Origin: Mycobacterium lentiflavum | GTDB taxonomy: Bacteria; Actinomycetota; Actinomycetes; Mycobacteriales; Mycobacteriaceae | Assembly: GCF_022374895.2 (NCBI RefSeq) | Contig: NZ_CP092423.2 | Location: forward strand, 4,650,001 to 4,714,000 | Direction: 5' to 3' | DNA: 64,000 bases | Part shown: positions 28,756-36,956 of the stretch, one piece after another | Position numbering within the stretch: the stretch's first letter is position 1 | Layout of the letters: every line of letters starts with the position of its first letter | Notes under the pieces: generated by a model | What the model saw: only the letters and a program-made list of their open reading frames with translations | Told to the model about the DNA's origin: nothing | Database searches by the model: none | Position numbers and translations under genes: made by a program

Positions 28756-29688
28756 ATGTCATTCCTGACAACAGTGACTGAAGAGTTGCTTGCCGCGCAG
28801 GGGCAGCTGGAAGCGATCAATGCCAACCTTGCGGCGCAGAATGCCGGCGCCGCGGCCGCGACCACGGTTGTCGCTCCGGCCGGCGCCGATGCGGTGTCGC
28901 TGCAGCAGGCGGCGCTTTTCTCGGCGTTCGGCACCACCTACCAGACGACCGCCGCGGAAGCTCAGACCCAGCTGGAAACGTATACGACCAACCTGGGCAC
29001 CAGCTCCACCAGCTACAGCGACACCGAGGCCAACAACGCGGCATCGGCCCTGCTTCAGTCCGCCGACCCCTCGCAATTCAGCCTGCTTGCAGATCCTGTT
29101 TCGCAGGTTCAGGCGGCCGGCCCCGGCAGCACCGGCCTCGACATTCTGCAGTACCTCCTGGGTGGCACCGGTAACTTCACCAACTCGGCGATGCTCGGCG
29201 GCATGTTCGGCCTCTCCAGCAACAGTGCCAACATCTTGAACATCGGTGCCGGCAACTGGGCTTCGGCCGCATCGAACCTCGTCGGTATGGCCGGTGGTGG
29301 TCTGCTCCCAGCCGGTAGCGACACGATCGGCGACGCGGCCGCGGCGGCGGGCGCCGCGGACCTGGCCGCCTCGACCACCCCGATGCCAGCAGGCATGGGC
29401 GGCGGTGCCGCGATGCCGGTGGTCGCCGGCATCGGCCAGGGCACCCTGGTCGGCAATCTGGCGGTACCGCCGAGTTGGGTCGGCGGTCAGGTCACTCCGG
29501 TGGTCGGGACCACCGCCACGCCACTGCACACCGTGGGCTGGACCTCCGCCGCGCCAGCGGCCGGCACCGGCACGCCGATCGCCGGCATGCCCGGCATGGT
29601 CACCGGCGCGGGACGCGCTTCCAGCGGCTTCGGTGCGCCGCGATACGGCGTCAAGCCGATCGTCATGCCGAAATCGACTGCCGTCTAG
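28756..29688 (+). CDS. PE8: PE family protein (PE8-like) with PPE-type C-terminal tail
   Basis: 310 residues. The PE domain (1-100) starts MSFLTTVTEELLAAQGQL, and its end carries the type VII secretion signal Y-S-D-T-E (YxxxE). A ~200-residue Ala/Gly/Thr-rich tail without PGRS repeats includes an AVPPSWVG motif and the terminal segment RYGVKPIVMPK, both typical of PPE-SVP proteins. Probably secreted through ESX-5 as a heterodimer with the adjacent PPE. ATG 28756 follows GAGGAGTAATG. Syntenic with Rv1040c, somewhat longer than I recall for it (275). Confidence 0.9.
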   Translation: MSFLTTVTEELLAAQGQLEAINANLAAQNAGAAAATTVVAPAGADAVSLQQAALFSAFGTTYQTTAAEAQTQLETYTTNLGTSSTSYSDTEANNAASALLQSADPSQFSLLADPVSQVQAAGPGSTGLDILQYLLGGTGNFTNSAMLGGMFGLSSNSANILNIGAGNWASAASNLVGMAGGGLLPAGSDTIGDAAAAAGAADLAASTTPMPAGMGGGAAMPVVAGIGQGTLVGNLAVPPSWVGGQVTPVVGTTATPLHTVGWTSAAPAAGTGTPIAGMPGMVTGAGRASSGFGAPRYGVKPIVMPKSTAV

Positions 29689-29741
29689 CGCTTTCACGGT
29701 TAACCACCAAGCGAATTCTTCGAACAGGAGCGAATACAAAA

Positions 29742-30917
29742 ATGGTTATGGACTTTGCAGCACTACCTCCGGAGATCACCTCGACGCTCGTGTGGAGCGG
29801 CCCCGGCTCGGCGCCGCTGATGGCTGCCGCGACCGCGTACGCCAACCTGGCCGCCGAGGTGAGCACCACGGCAACCTCATGGGAGTCGATCATCTCGCTG
29901 CTGACCACCGAGGCGTGGACGGGTGGTGGGTCGGCCGCGGCAGCCACCGCGGCGCAGCCGATCGTGACCTACCTAACCGACACGGCGACCGCACTCGAGC
30001 AGGCGAGCTCCGCTGCGGCATCGTCGGCGGCGGCGTTCGAGGCCGCTCACGCGGGGGTGGTCAACCCCGCGCTGGTCTTCACCAACCGCGCGGAATTTAC
30101 GGCCGCACTCGCCGGGCTCCCCTTCACCCTTCCGCAGGTGACGGAATTGGAGATGGAGTACTCCGAGATGTGGGTCCAAGACGCCACCGCAATGAGCGCG
30201 TACCAGGCGGCCAGTGACGCGGCCGCCGGGATGCTGCAGCCGGTGACCCCGCTGGCCTCCACCGTGGACCCGGCCGTGCAAGCCGCCGACGCCCCGGTCC
30301 AAGCGGCGGACTTGGCAGCACCCCAGGCGCTGCAAGCACTCGATCTGAGCTCGCTGACCGACGCGCTGCAACTTCCGTTTACCAGCAACAACCTGCTGCA
30401 GTCGATCGACGGCTTCCTCGGCACGCCTTCTGTGCTGAACGCCATCAACGGTGCGGTCAACACCGCGGCCTGGTTCACCATGATCACCATTCCGACCGCG
30501 GTGTCGCTGGGCCACGTTCTTGCCGGCGCCGCCGTGCCGGCGGCCGCGGTCAGCGACGTGGTGCCGGCCGGTGCGGGCGGCGTCATCGAGGGCGCCGTGG
30601 TCAGCTCGGTGTCACCGATGGCGGGTGCGGGAGGCCTGGGCAGCGCAGCGACGGCGAGCCTCGGTGGGGCGCAGACCGTAAGCCGTCTCTCGGTGCCGGC
30701 CAGTTGGGCGGCAAACGCTGCCCCGGCGACGGAGTTGGCGGCCGCGACCGCCCCGATCGAGGGATCGGGCTGGACCGCCGCCACCGAGGAAGCCTCGGTC
30801 ATGGGCGCGCCCGGCATGCCCGGCATGGTGGCCGGAGCCAAGGGCGCCGGTGCCTTCGGCTCGGGTCCGCGGTACGGCTTCAAGCCGATCGTCATGCCCA
30901 AGCAGGTTGTCGTGTGA
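29742..30917 (+). CDS. PPE15: PPE family protein (PPE15-like, SVP subfamily)
   Basis: 391 residues, the length I recall for Rv1039c. PPE domain 1-180 beginning MVMDFAALPPE, with the WxG turn AWTGGG near 60-65. The C-terminal SVP domain has SVPASWAANA, GMPGMV and the end RYGFKPIVMPK. ATG 29742 has an ACAGGAG site upstream; a second ATG two codons later is less favoured. It lies 53 bases after the PE gene, forming the standard PE-PPE secretion pair. Confidence 0.92.
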   Translation: MVMDFAALPPEITSTLVWSGPGSAPLMAAATAYANLAAEVSTTATSWESIISLLTTEAWTGGGSAAAATAAQPIVTYLTDTATALEQASSAAASSAAAFEAAHAGVVNPALVFTNRAEFTAALAGLPFTLPQVTELEMEYSEMWVQDATAMSAYQAASDAAAGMLQPVTPLASTVDPAVQAADAPVQAADLAAPQALQALDLSSLTDALQLPFTSNNLLQSIDGFLGTPSVLNAINGAVNTAAWFTMITIPTAVSLGHVLAGAAVPAAAVSDVVPAGAGGVIEGAVVSSVSPMAGAGGLGSAATASLGGAQTVSRLSVPASWAANAAPATELAAATAPIEGSGWTAATEEASVMGAPGMPGMVAGAKGAGAFGSGPRYGFKPIVMPKQVVV

Positions 30918-31058
30918 CGGCCAAAATCAGGGACCACATGTAACTCGCCCGAGGCTGGCAGTTAACCGCTGCGCCGTAATCTATCCGCTGCGCGGCTACC
31001 ACCGCGCCAAGACTTCCACCTACCGAAGGCATCACCCGAAAATAAGGAGAAAGGCAAC

Positions 31059-31355
31059 ATGGCAACACGTTTTATGACCGACCCGCACGCGATGCGTGCG
31101 ATGGCGGGCCGTTTTGAGATGCACGCGCAGACGGTGTCGGACGAGGCTCGCAAGATGTGGGCGTCGTCGATGAACATCGCCGGTGCGGGCTGGAGCGGTC
31201 AGGCTCAGGCCACGTCGTACGACACGATGGGTCAGATGAACCAGGCGTTCAACAACATTGTCAACATGCTCCACGGCGTGCGTGACGGACTGATCCGTGA
31301 CGCCAACAACTACGAGACGCAAGAGCAGGCCTCGCAGCAAGCCCTCGGCCACTAG
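31059..31355 (+). CDS. esxJ: WXG100 protein, EsxJ-like (CFP-10-type partner)
   Basis: 98 residues: helix-turn-helix with the WxG turn in GAGWSGQA (W45 region). The C-terminal secretion signal is YETQE (YxxxE), followed by a short tail. Belongs to the highly similar EsxJ/K/M/P/W group (Rv1038c position), secreted with its EsxI-like partner by an ESX-5-type system. ATG 31059 is preceded by AAGGAGAAAGG. The 141-base gap from PPE suggests its own promoter or processing. Confidence 0.93.
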   Translation: MATRFMTDPHAMRAMAGRFEMHAQTVSDEARKMWASSMNIAGAGWSGQAQATSYDTMGQMNQAFNNIVNMLHGVRDGLIRDANNYETQEQASQQALGH

Positions 31356-31403
31356 CCGCGAAAACTACTGGATCCCAAAACTTTTCATTCAGGAGGATAG
31401 ACG

Positions 31404-31688
31404 ATGTCGATCAATTACCAGTTCGGAGATGTGGACGCGCACGGTGCCCTCATCCGCGCGCAGGCCGCTTCGTTGGAGGCCGAGCACCAGGCCATCGTGC
31501 GTGATGTGCTGGCTGCCGGTGACTTCTGGGGTGGCGCCGGTTCGGTGGCGTGCCAGGAGTTCATCACCCAGTTGGGTCGCAACTTCCAGGTGATCTACGA
31601 GCAGGCCAATCAGCACGGGCAGAAGGTGCAGACCGCGGGCAACAACATGGCCAGCACCGACAGCGCCGTCGGGTCCAGCTGGGCCTGA
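31404..31688 (+). CDS. esxI: WXG100 protein, EsxI-like (Mtb9.9 family)
   Basis: 94 residues, MSINYQFGDVDAHGALI start typical of the Mtb9.9 (EsxI/L/N/O/V) group. The WxG turn is in DFWGGAGS. No YxxxE signal, as expected for the ESAT-6-like half of the dimer. AGGAGGAT ribosome site 6 bases upstream of ATG 31404. It is followed by a strong hairpin. In M. tuberculosis the genes downstream are IS1560 remnants; here the space goes straight to trcR. Confidence 0.93.
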   Translation: MSINYQFGDVDAHGALIRAQAASLEAEHQAIVRDVLAAGDFWGGAGSVACQEFITQLGRNFQVIYEQANQHGQKVQTAGNNMASTDSAVGSSWA

Positions 31689-31706
31689 CACACCCTTCGC
31701 TTCACC

Positions 31707-31740
31707 CGGGGCCGCACACCAATCGGTGTGCGGCCCCGTT
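31707..31740 (+). terminator. Hairpin terminator after the esx pair
   Basis: A perfect 14-bp inverted repeat (31707-31720 and 31725-31738, CGGGGCCGCACACC and complement) with loop AATC, followed by TT. It lies 18 bases after the EsxI-like stop codon. Very stable; the short U tract suggests a mycobacterial-type non-canonical intrinsic terminator closing the PE-PPE-Esx unit. Confidence 0.85.
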
Positions 31741-31949
31741 GTATGTGCGCCATGGAACCCCCGCGCGCCTCGCGCTGTGTCGTTGCCGCCGGATTGGCCG
31801 GCCCGTGTGATCGGGTCGACGAAATTCGTTGAAGCACAACGCCGTTCGGCACCACGTCAGCGCCGCACTTGAACCCCGGACTCGGTAAGATTTGAGAAGT
31901 CTATGAACTCCGTGACAAGCGCTTATGCGCTTTGCGAGAATTCGAGGAC

Positions 31950-32726
31950 ATGACCGCCGTAACCTCCGGATACGCGGGTAGCCAGCGCCCCCGTCAAGCC
32001 ATCCTTGGACAGCTGCCGAGGATCTATCGCGCCGACGGTTCACCGATCCGGGTTTTGCTGGTGGACGACGAGCCGGCGCTCACCAACCTCGTCAAAATGG
32101 CCCTGCACTACGAGGGCTGGGTGGTGGAGATCGCCCACAACGGACGTGAAGCACTGGCCAAGTTCGACCGGGTGACGCCGGATGTGCTCGTCCTCGACAT
32201 CATGCTGCCGGACATGGATGGCCTGCGCATTCTGCAGCGGATCCGTGAATCCGACGTCTACACCCCGACGCTGTTCTTGACCGCACGCGATTCGGTGATG
32301 GACCGGGTCACCGGCCTGACCGCCGGCGCCGACGACTACATGACCAAGCCGTTCAGCCTCGAGGAGCTGGTCGCACGTCTTCGCGGGTTGCTGCGCCGGT
32401 CGAGCCAGCTGTCCCCGCCGGCCGCCGAAGCGCTGAAGGTCGGCGATCTTCGGCTGGACACCGCCAGCCGCGAAGTCACCCGCGACGGCACGCCGATATC
32501 GCTGTCGTCGACCGAGTTCGAATTGCTGCGTTTCCTGATGCGCAATCCGCGCCGTGCGCTGAGCCGCACCGAAATCCTGGACCGTGTCTGGAACTACGAC
32601 TTCGCGGGGCGCACCAGCATTGTCGATCTGTACATCTCGTATCTACGAAAGAAAATCGACTCCGGCCGGGAGCCGATGATCCACACCGTGCGAGGTGTTG
32701 GATACATGCTGCGACCCCTGGAATGA
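31950..32726 (+). CDS. trcR: Two-component response regulator TrcR
   Basis: 258 residues, OmpR/PhoB family. The receiver domain 33-150 has the phospho-acceptor D83 (VLVLDIMLPDMDG), acidic pocket VDDEP and conserved Lys in MTKPF. The C-terminal winged helix 165-258 ends in HTVRGVGYMLRPLE. TrcR is known to autoregulate and to repress Rv1057, whose homologue lies at 19.5-20.7 kb here. ATG 31950 follows GAGGAC; an ATG six codons upstream is possible. The stop overlaps the trcS start (ATGA). Confidence 0.95.
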   Translation: MTAVTSGYAGSQRPRQAILGQLPRIYRADGSPIRVLLVDDEPALTNLVKMALHYEGWVVEIAHNGREALAKFDRVTPDVLVLDIMLPDMDGLRILQRIRESDVYTPTLFLTARDSVMDRVTGLTAGADDYMTKPFSLEELVARLRGLLRRSSQLSPPAAEALKVGDLRLDTASREVTRDGTPISLSSTEFELLRFLMRNPRRALSRTEILDRVWNYDFAGRTSIVDLYISYLRKKIDSGREPMIHTVRGVGYMLRPLE

Positions 32727-34228
32727 CGGGCCGGCGCAATACCCCTTTCTGGTTGCCCCGGTCGCTGCGCCGCCAATTACTGATAGGCGTATTAGCCGTT
32801 GTTACAGTGGTTTTGGTGTCTGTCGGCGTGGTCTCGGTGCTCAGCCTGCGCGGCTACGTCACCGCGATCAGCGACGCCGATGTCGCCGAATCGCTCGATG
32901 CGCTGAGCAACTCCTACACCCGATACCGAAACGGCGAGCACACCTCGGCGCACCGCCGCACTCCGCCGGTGGACCAGGCGATGCTGGAATTCACCGGACA
33001 AACACCGGGCAACCTGATCGCCGTGGTGCACAACCGCACCGTGATCGGGTCTGCGGTGTTCTCCGAAGACGAGCCAAAACCCGCGCCGCCCGACGTGATT
33101 CACGCGATCGAATCGCTGTCCTGGACCGACGCGCCGCCCAGGACCGTACGGCTCGGCAGCCTGGGCGCCTATCGCGTCGATAGCAGGCGCGAGGGATCCG
33201 ATCTGCTGATCGTCGGGATGTCGGTGAAACTGGCCGACCAGATCATGGCCCGCAAGTACATCACCACCAGCCTGCTGATCGCGGCCGCCCTGGTGATCAC
33301 CGCCGGGCTCACCGTCTGGGTGGTCGGCTACACACTTCGCCCGCTGCGCCGGGTCGCGGCGACCGCCGCGGAAGTCGCGGCAATGCCGCTCACCGGCGAC
33401 GACCACCGGATCAGCGTGCGGGTCCGGCAGGAAGACACCGACCCCGACAACGAGGTCGGCATCGTCGGGCACACATTGAACCGGTTGCTGGACAACGTGG
33501 ATAGCGCCCTGGCGCATCGCGTCGACTCCGACATGCGGATGCGGCAATTCCTCACCGACGCCAGCCACGAGCTGCGAACGCCGCTGGCGGCGATTCAGGG
33601 CTACGCGGAGCTGACCCGCCAGGACAGCTCGGCGCTACCGCCGACCACCGAGTACGCGCTGGCGCGCATCGAGTCCGAGGCACAGCGGATGTCCCTGCTC
33701 GTCGAGGAGCTGCTGCTGCTCTCGCGCCTGGGCGAGGGTGAGGACCTGCAGAACGAAGACGTGGACCTGGCCGAACTGGTCGTCAACGCGGTGAACGACG
33801 CAGCGGTCGCGGCGCCGACGCACACGTGGCTCAAAGACCTGCCCGAAGGCCCGGTCTGGGTGCGCGGCGACCACGCCCGGCTGCATCAAGCTGTCAGCAA
33901 TCTGCACAGCAACGCCCGCCTGCACACGCCGCCCGGCGTCACGGTCACCACCGCAATCACCTACCACCGCAGCGATTCCGGCGCACCGCACGCGGAGTTG
34001 ACCGTTGCCGATGACGGTCCCGGCATCGACGCGGATCTGCTCCCCCGGCTCTTCGAACGATTCGTCCGCGCGAACACCTCCCGATCCGACGGGTCGGGCA
34101 TCGGGCTGGGCCTGGCCATCGTCAGTTCGATCGTCAAAGCCCATCACGGCTCGGTCAGTGCCGAATCCGCGCACAGCCGAACGGTGTTCCGGATGCGGCT
34201 GCCGATGATCGACGGTCCGAGCGCTTAG
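32723..34228 (+). CDS. trcS: Sensor histidine kinase TrcS
   Basis: 501 residues. Two transmembrane helices (LLIGVLAVVTVVLVSVGVVSVLSL near 20-45 and SLLIAAALVITAGLTVWVVGY near 180-200) flank a ~135-residue extracytoplasmic sensor. A HAMP linker and the dimerisation domain follow, with H282 in DASHELRTPLA. The catalytic ATPase domain has N-box LHSNARLHTPPG, DDGPGID and GSGIGLGLAIV. Cognate partner of TrcR by a 4-base overlap. The signal is unknown. Confidence 0.95.
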   Translation: MTGRRNTPFWLPRSLRRQLLIGVLAVVTVVLVSVGVVSVLSLRGYVTAISDADVAESLDALSNSYTRYRNGEHTSAHRRTPPVDQAMLEFTGQTPGNLIAVVHNRTVIGSAVFSEDEPKPAPPDVIHAIESLSWTDAPPRTVRLGSLGAYRVDSRREGSDLLIVGMSVKLADQIMARKYITTSLLIAAALVITAGLTVWVVGYTLRPLRRVAATAAEVAAMPLTGDDHRISVRVRQEDTDPDNEVGIVGHTLNRLLDNVDSALAHRVDSDMRMRQFLTDASHELRTPLAAIQGYAELTRQDSSALPPTTEYALARIESEAQRMSLLVEELLLLSRLGEGEDLQNEDVDLAELVVNAVNDAAVAAPTHTWLKDLPEGPVWVRGDHARLHQAVSNLHSNARLHTPPGVTVTTAITYHRSDSGAPHAELTVADDGPGIDADLLPRLFERFVRANTSRSDGSGIGLGLAIVSSIVKAHHGSVSAESAHSRTVFRMRLPMIDGPSA

Positions 34229-34364
34229 CCCGCGGCCAGTCTGGGTGTGCTCTCGCCGAGAGTGCGCTGGCGCTGCCGTGAAATTCGCTGTGCCACTTGC
34301 ATTTCGAGAACGGCGAACACGGCCACTCCGCACGCAGGCGGGCACGGGAGTCCGCGACCGCACC

Positions 34365-34934
34365 TCAGACTTGGATCGCTGCGAGACGCTCGTAGGCTTC
34401 CCGCCAAATCCCCTCATGCTCGCCCGACGAGATCGCACCCACCTTGAGCAACCGGTCGGCGCGGGTCAACATGGTGGCCAAGCTCAGACCCTCGACGTAC
34501 CTATTTAGTTCGCAACCGTCGGCGGCTTGGGGCATCAGGGCGATCGACACAGACCTGACCTGCACGCGAGTGGGTCCGGCCGTCAGGAAAAGCACAGCGC
34601 CGATGGTTACGTAGCAGCCGACGGCGAACGCCAGCACGGTGTCGGGCGAGGCCGCGACCTCGCCGAGCACCACCATGGCGATCAACCCGAGGGCAGCGCC
34701 ACTTATCGGCCATCCCCGCCATAGCCGCGCCAATTGCCGATCGGCGACGCTGCTTCCGGGCGGATAGACGACCAACTGAAAGCGTTGCACCCCATATCGT
34801 CCGACCGTGGCAACAAACGATCCCCACGGGTGGGCGCCCTCGAGCAGTCGCGACCACCGTCCCCGCGCGGAAAGTTCCGTGCGGGTCGGCGGGGCCATGC
34901 CGGGTTGAGCAACTCGGTCGCGCGTGTCGTGCAT
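34365..34934 (-). CDS. DUF6611 family membrane protein
   Basis: 189 residues from ATG 34934; ATG 34985 and 34898 are alternatives and none has a clear ribosome site. The conserved segment RWSRLLEGAHPWGSFVATVGRYG is followed by FQLVVYPPGSSVADRQLARLWRGWP. Two transmembrane helices come next (GAALGLIAMVVLGEVAA, VLAFAVGCYVTIGAVLFLTA) and a C-terminal helical region. Mycobacterium-restricted family of unknown function. It lies between trcS (convergent) and the DUF2254 gene (divergent). Confidence 0.72.
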   Translation of the reverse strand: MHDTRDRVAQPGMAPPTRTELSARGRWSRLLEGAHPWGSFVATVGRYGVQRFQLVVYPPGSSVADRQLARLWRGWPISGAALGLIAMVVLGEVAASPDTVLAFAVGCYVTIGAVLFLTAGPTRVQVRSVSIALMPQAADGCELNRYVEGLSLATMLTRADRLLKVGAISSGEHEGIWREAYERLAAIQV

Positions 34935-35141
34935 GAAGCCAGATTGACGCCTTCGGCCCAAAGCGGGCTTTGGTCCAAACAGCATCCATACGATCGCTGT
35001 CCAAATCTTTACGGAACATTTTCGACCGGCGAACCCGGCCCGCGTTGCCCACCGGGACTTGCGCTTATCAGGGCTGGTCAGTTAGATAACCGCCGTGATA
35101 GAACGCTGCGCCGTGCGTTTGCCAGCGGCTGTGCCGATGTG

Positions 35142-36494
35142 ATGCTAAGCCCCCGTCTGGTATGGCCGGAGTGGCGTCGAGAAGAGCTGCGCACCAATTT
35201 GTGGTTGGTTCCGGCGATGGTGACACTCGTTGCGCTCGGCCTTTTCACCCTGACGCTGTGGTTGGACCGGGCCACGTACCGGGGTGAAATCCGGCCGCCG
35301 GCATGGGTGATCAGCGGCACCGCCGATGCAGCGCGTCAGATATTGACCGCTATTGCGGCCTCGGTGATCACCGTCGTCGGCATCGTTTTTTCAATCACCA
35401 TCGTGACGTTGACGCTGGCGTCGACGCAGTTCGGTCCGCGGATGCTACGAAACTTCATCCGCGACCGCGGCACCCAGCTCACGCTGGGAGCATTCGTGGC
35501 GACGTTCGTGTACTGCATTGTGACGCTCGTTTCGATCGGACCCGGAGATAACGGCGACTTCGTGCCCCACATCTCGATCACGACTGCTTTCGGCCTGGTT
35601 CTGATCGATGTCATGGTCCTGATCTATTTCATTCACCACATCGCCACCCAAATCCAGCTGCCCCAAGTGATTGCCGGCATCGCCAGAGATCTGGCCCGAG
35701 CCGTGGCGGTACAGAGTGAAGACCGACCGGAATTCGCGACCCGAGACCCTGCGCTAGGTCCTACGCTCGACGAGCTGCTCAGCAGAATTGAAACCGCCGG
35801 CACCGTCATACCCACTCCCAAAAGCGGTTACCTGCAATTCATCCGGCATCAGACGCTGGTACGCGTCGCCGCCCAGGCCGACGCGGTGATCCGGCTGCCT
35901 TATCGCCCGGGGCACTTTTTGGTCGAAGGCCGTGAGCTGGCCAGCGTATGGCCCGAGACCGCCGCCGAGCGGGTGGCCGACTACCTGGCGCGGGCTCAGG
36001 CAACCGGACCGCATCGCACCCTGACACAGGATGTCGCCTTCGGCGTCGACCAGCTCGTCGAAATCGCGATTCGAGCACTGTCTCCGGCCGTCAACGACAC
36101 CTTCACCGCACTCACATGCATCGACTGGCTCGGCGACTGCTTGTGCAAAATTGCTCCGATATGGGCGCCAACTCAAGTTCATCGCGACCGCCGCGGCGTC
36201 ATTCGCGTCATCTCCGATCAAGTCAGCTACGAGCGGCTGGTGCAACGATCGTTCGAGAAGATCCGGCAGGCCGGCCGCGGCATGCCGGCGGTGATGGTCC
36301 GTCAGCTCGATGCGTTAACGACGATCATGGCGCAAACGACCGACCCGCAGCGCGCCCAAGTCCTGACGGATCAGGCGGCCATGATTCAGCGTTCGAATGT
36401 GGAATCGGTTTCCGAACAGTCTGACCGCGCTGACGTCGAACGCCGTTACGTCGCCTTACTCGCCCTTCACGAAAAGCTTTGTCGCGAACCGTGA
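35142..36494 (+). CDS. DUF2254 integral membrane protein
   Basis: 450 residues from ATG 35142; GTG 35139 is directly adjacent. Four transmembrane helices in the first ~170 residues (LVPAMVTLVALGLFTLTLWL, TAIAASVITVVGIVFSITIVTLTL, FVATFVYCIVTLVSI, TTAFGLVLIDVMVLIYFI) precede a large cytoplasmic domain (PGHFLVEGREL, ALSPAVNDTFTALTCIDWLG). This is the DUF2254 arrangement; function unknown, possibly a channel or transporter-like protein. It sits in front of the kdp operon but is separated by 292 bases. Absent at this place in M. tuberculosis as I recall. Confidence 0.82.
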   Translation: MLSPRLVWPEWRREELRTNLWLVPAMVTLVALGLFTLTLWLDRATYRGEIRPPAWVISGTADAARQILTAIAASVITVVGIVFSITIVTLTLASTQFGPRMLRNFIRDRGTQLTLGAFVATFVYCIVTLVSIGPGDNGDFVPHISITTAFGLVLIDVMVLIYFIHHIATQIQLPQVIAGIARDLARAVAVQSEDRPEFATRDPALGPTLDELLSRIETAGTVIPTPKSGYLQFIRHQTLVRVAAQADAVIRLPYRPGHFLVEGRELASVWPETAAERVADYLARAQATGPHRTLTQDVAFGVDQLVEIAIRALSPAVNDTFTALTCIDWLGDCLCKIAPIWAPTQVHRDRRGVIRVISDQVSYERLVQRSFEKIRQAGRGMPAVMVRQLDALTTIMAQTTDPQRAQVLTDQAAMIQRSNVESVSEQSDRADVERRYVALLALHEKLCREP

Positions 36495-36786
36495 TTGGTC
36501 GAGACGAATCCGACGTCGAGGCTCGGTATCACGGCGGTCGCGCGGGGAGAGGTCTGCCGGGCTCTGGGGCAGCGATCACACGCCCGAACGGAGCCATCTG
36601 GTTCGAACATACTGGCGTAAAGAAATCGCAAAGGTGCACTGCGGCGCCGTTAGGAAAGCATCAACCAATGGCCCTATCGGACTGGCCCCGATTAATTTCA
36701 AGCTGACCTTGCCTCCGAGGACTGCGGTGTGGCTGACTCGATGGGGTCCTTTCGTATGCACGCGTTCGGCGCGGAACGGAGACAAG

Positions 36787-36870
36787 ATGGGCGTGTTGGC
36801 ATTCGTCGTGCTCACGGTGGCGGTGTTCGCCGTGTTAGGCCTGGTGCAGAAGTTGGTCGAGCGGCTGTGA
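36787..36870 (+). CDS. 27-residue membrane microprotein at the head of the kdp operon
   Basis: ATG 36787 to TGA 36870. A single hydrophobic helix (VLAFVVLTVAVFAVLGLVQ) has a positively charged end (KLVERL). The ribosome site ACGGAGACAAG precedes the ATG. The TGA overlaps the kdpF start as GTGA, which argues for genuine translation and coupling. The size and topology resemble KdpF, so it may be a second small lipid-like Kdp stabiliser; that is inference. Confidence 0.65.
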   Translation: MGVLAFVVLTVAVFAVLGLVQKLVERL

Positions 36871-36956
36871 ACTACGAAAATGTGGTCGGTCTAGTACTTT
36901 CCATCGTTCTCGCCCTGTTTCTCGGATGCGCCCTGCTGTTCCCGGAGAGGTTCTAG
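36867..36956 (+). CDS. kdpF: K+-transporting ATPase small subunit KdpF
   Basis: 29 residues from GTG 36867: one transmembrane helix ending CALLFPERF, the KdpF signature (LLFPE.F). KdpF stabilises the KdpABC complex in the membrane. It overlaps the preceding micro-ORF (GTGA) and its TAG stop shares one base with the kdpA GTG (TAGTG), so translation is coupled along the operon. Too short for routine gene callers. Confidence 0.88.
   Translation: MNYENVVGLVLSIVLALFLGCALLFPERF

Noticed and set aside
34245..34508. Short plus-strand frame after trcS
   Set aside because: Overlaps the DUF6611 gene antisense and has no conserved features; the hairpin CTCTC-GCC-GAGAG at 34250-34262 is a weak terminator candidate at most.
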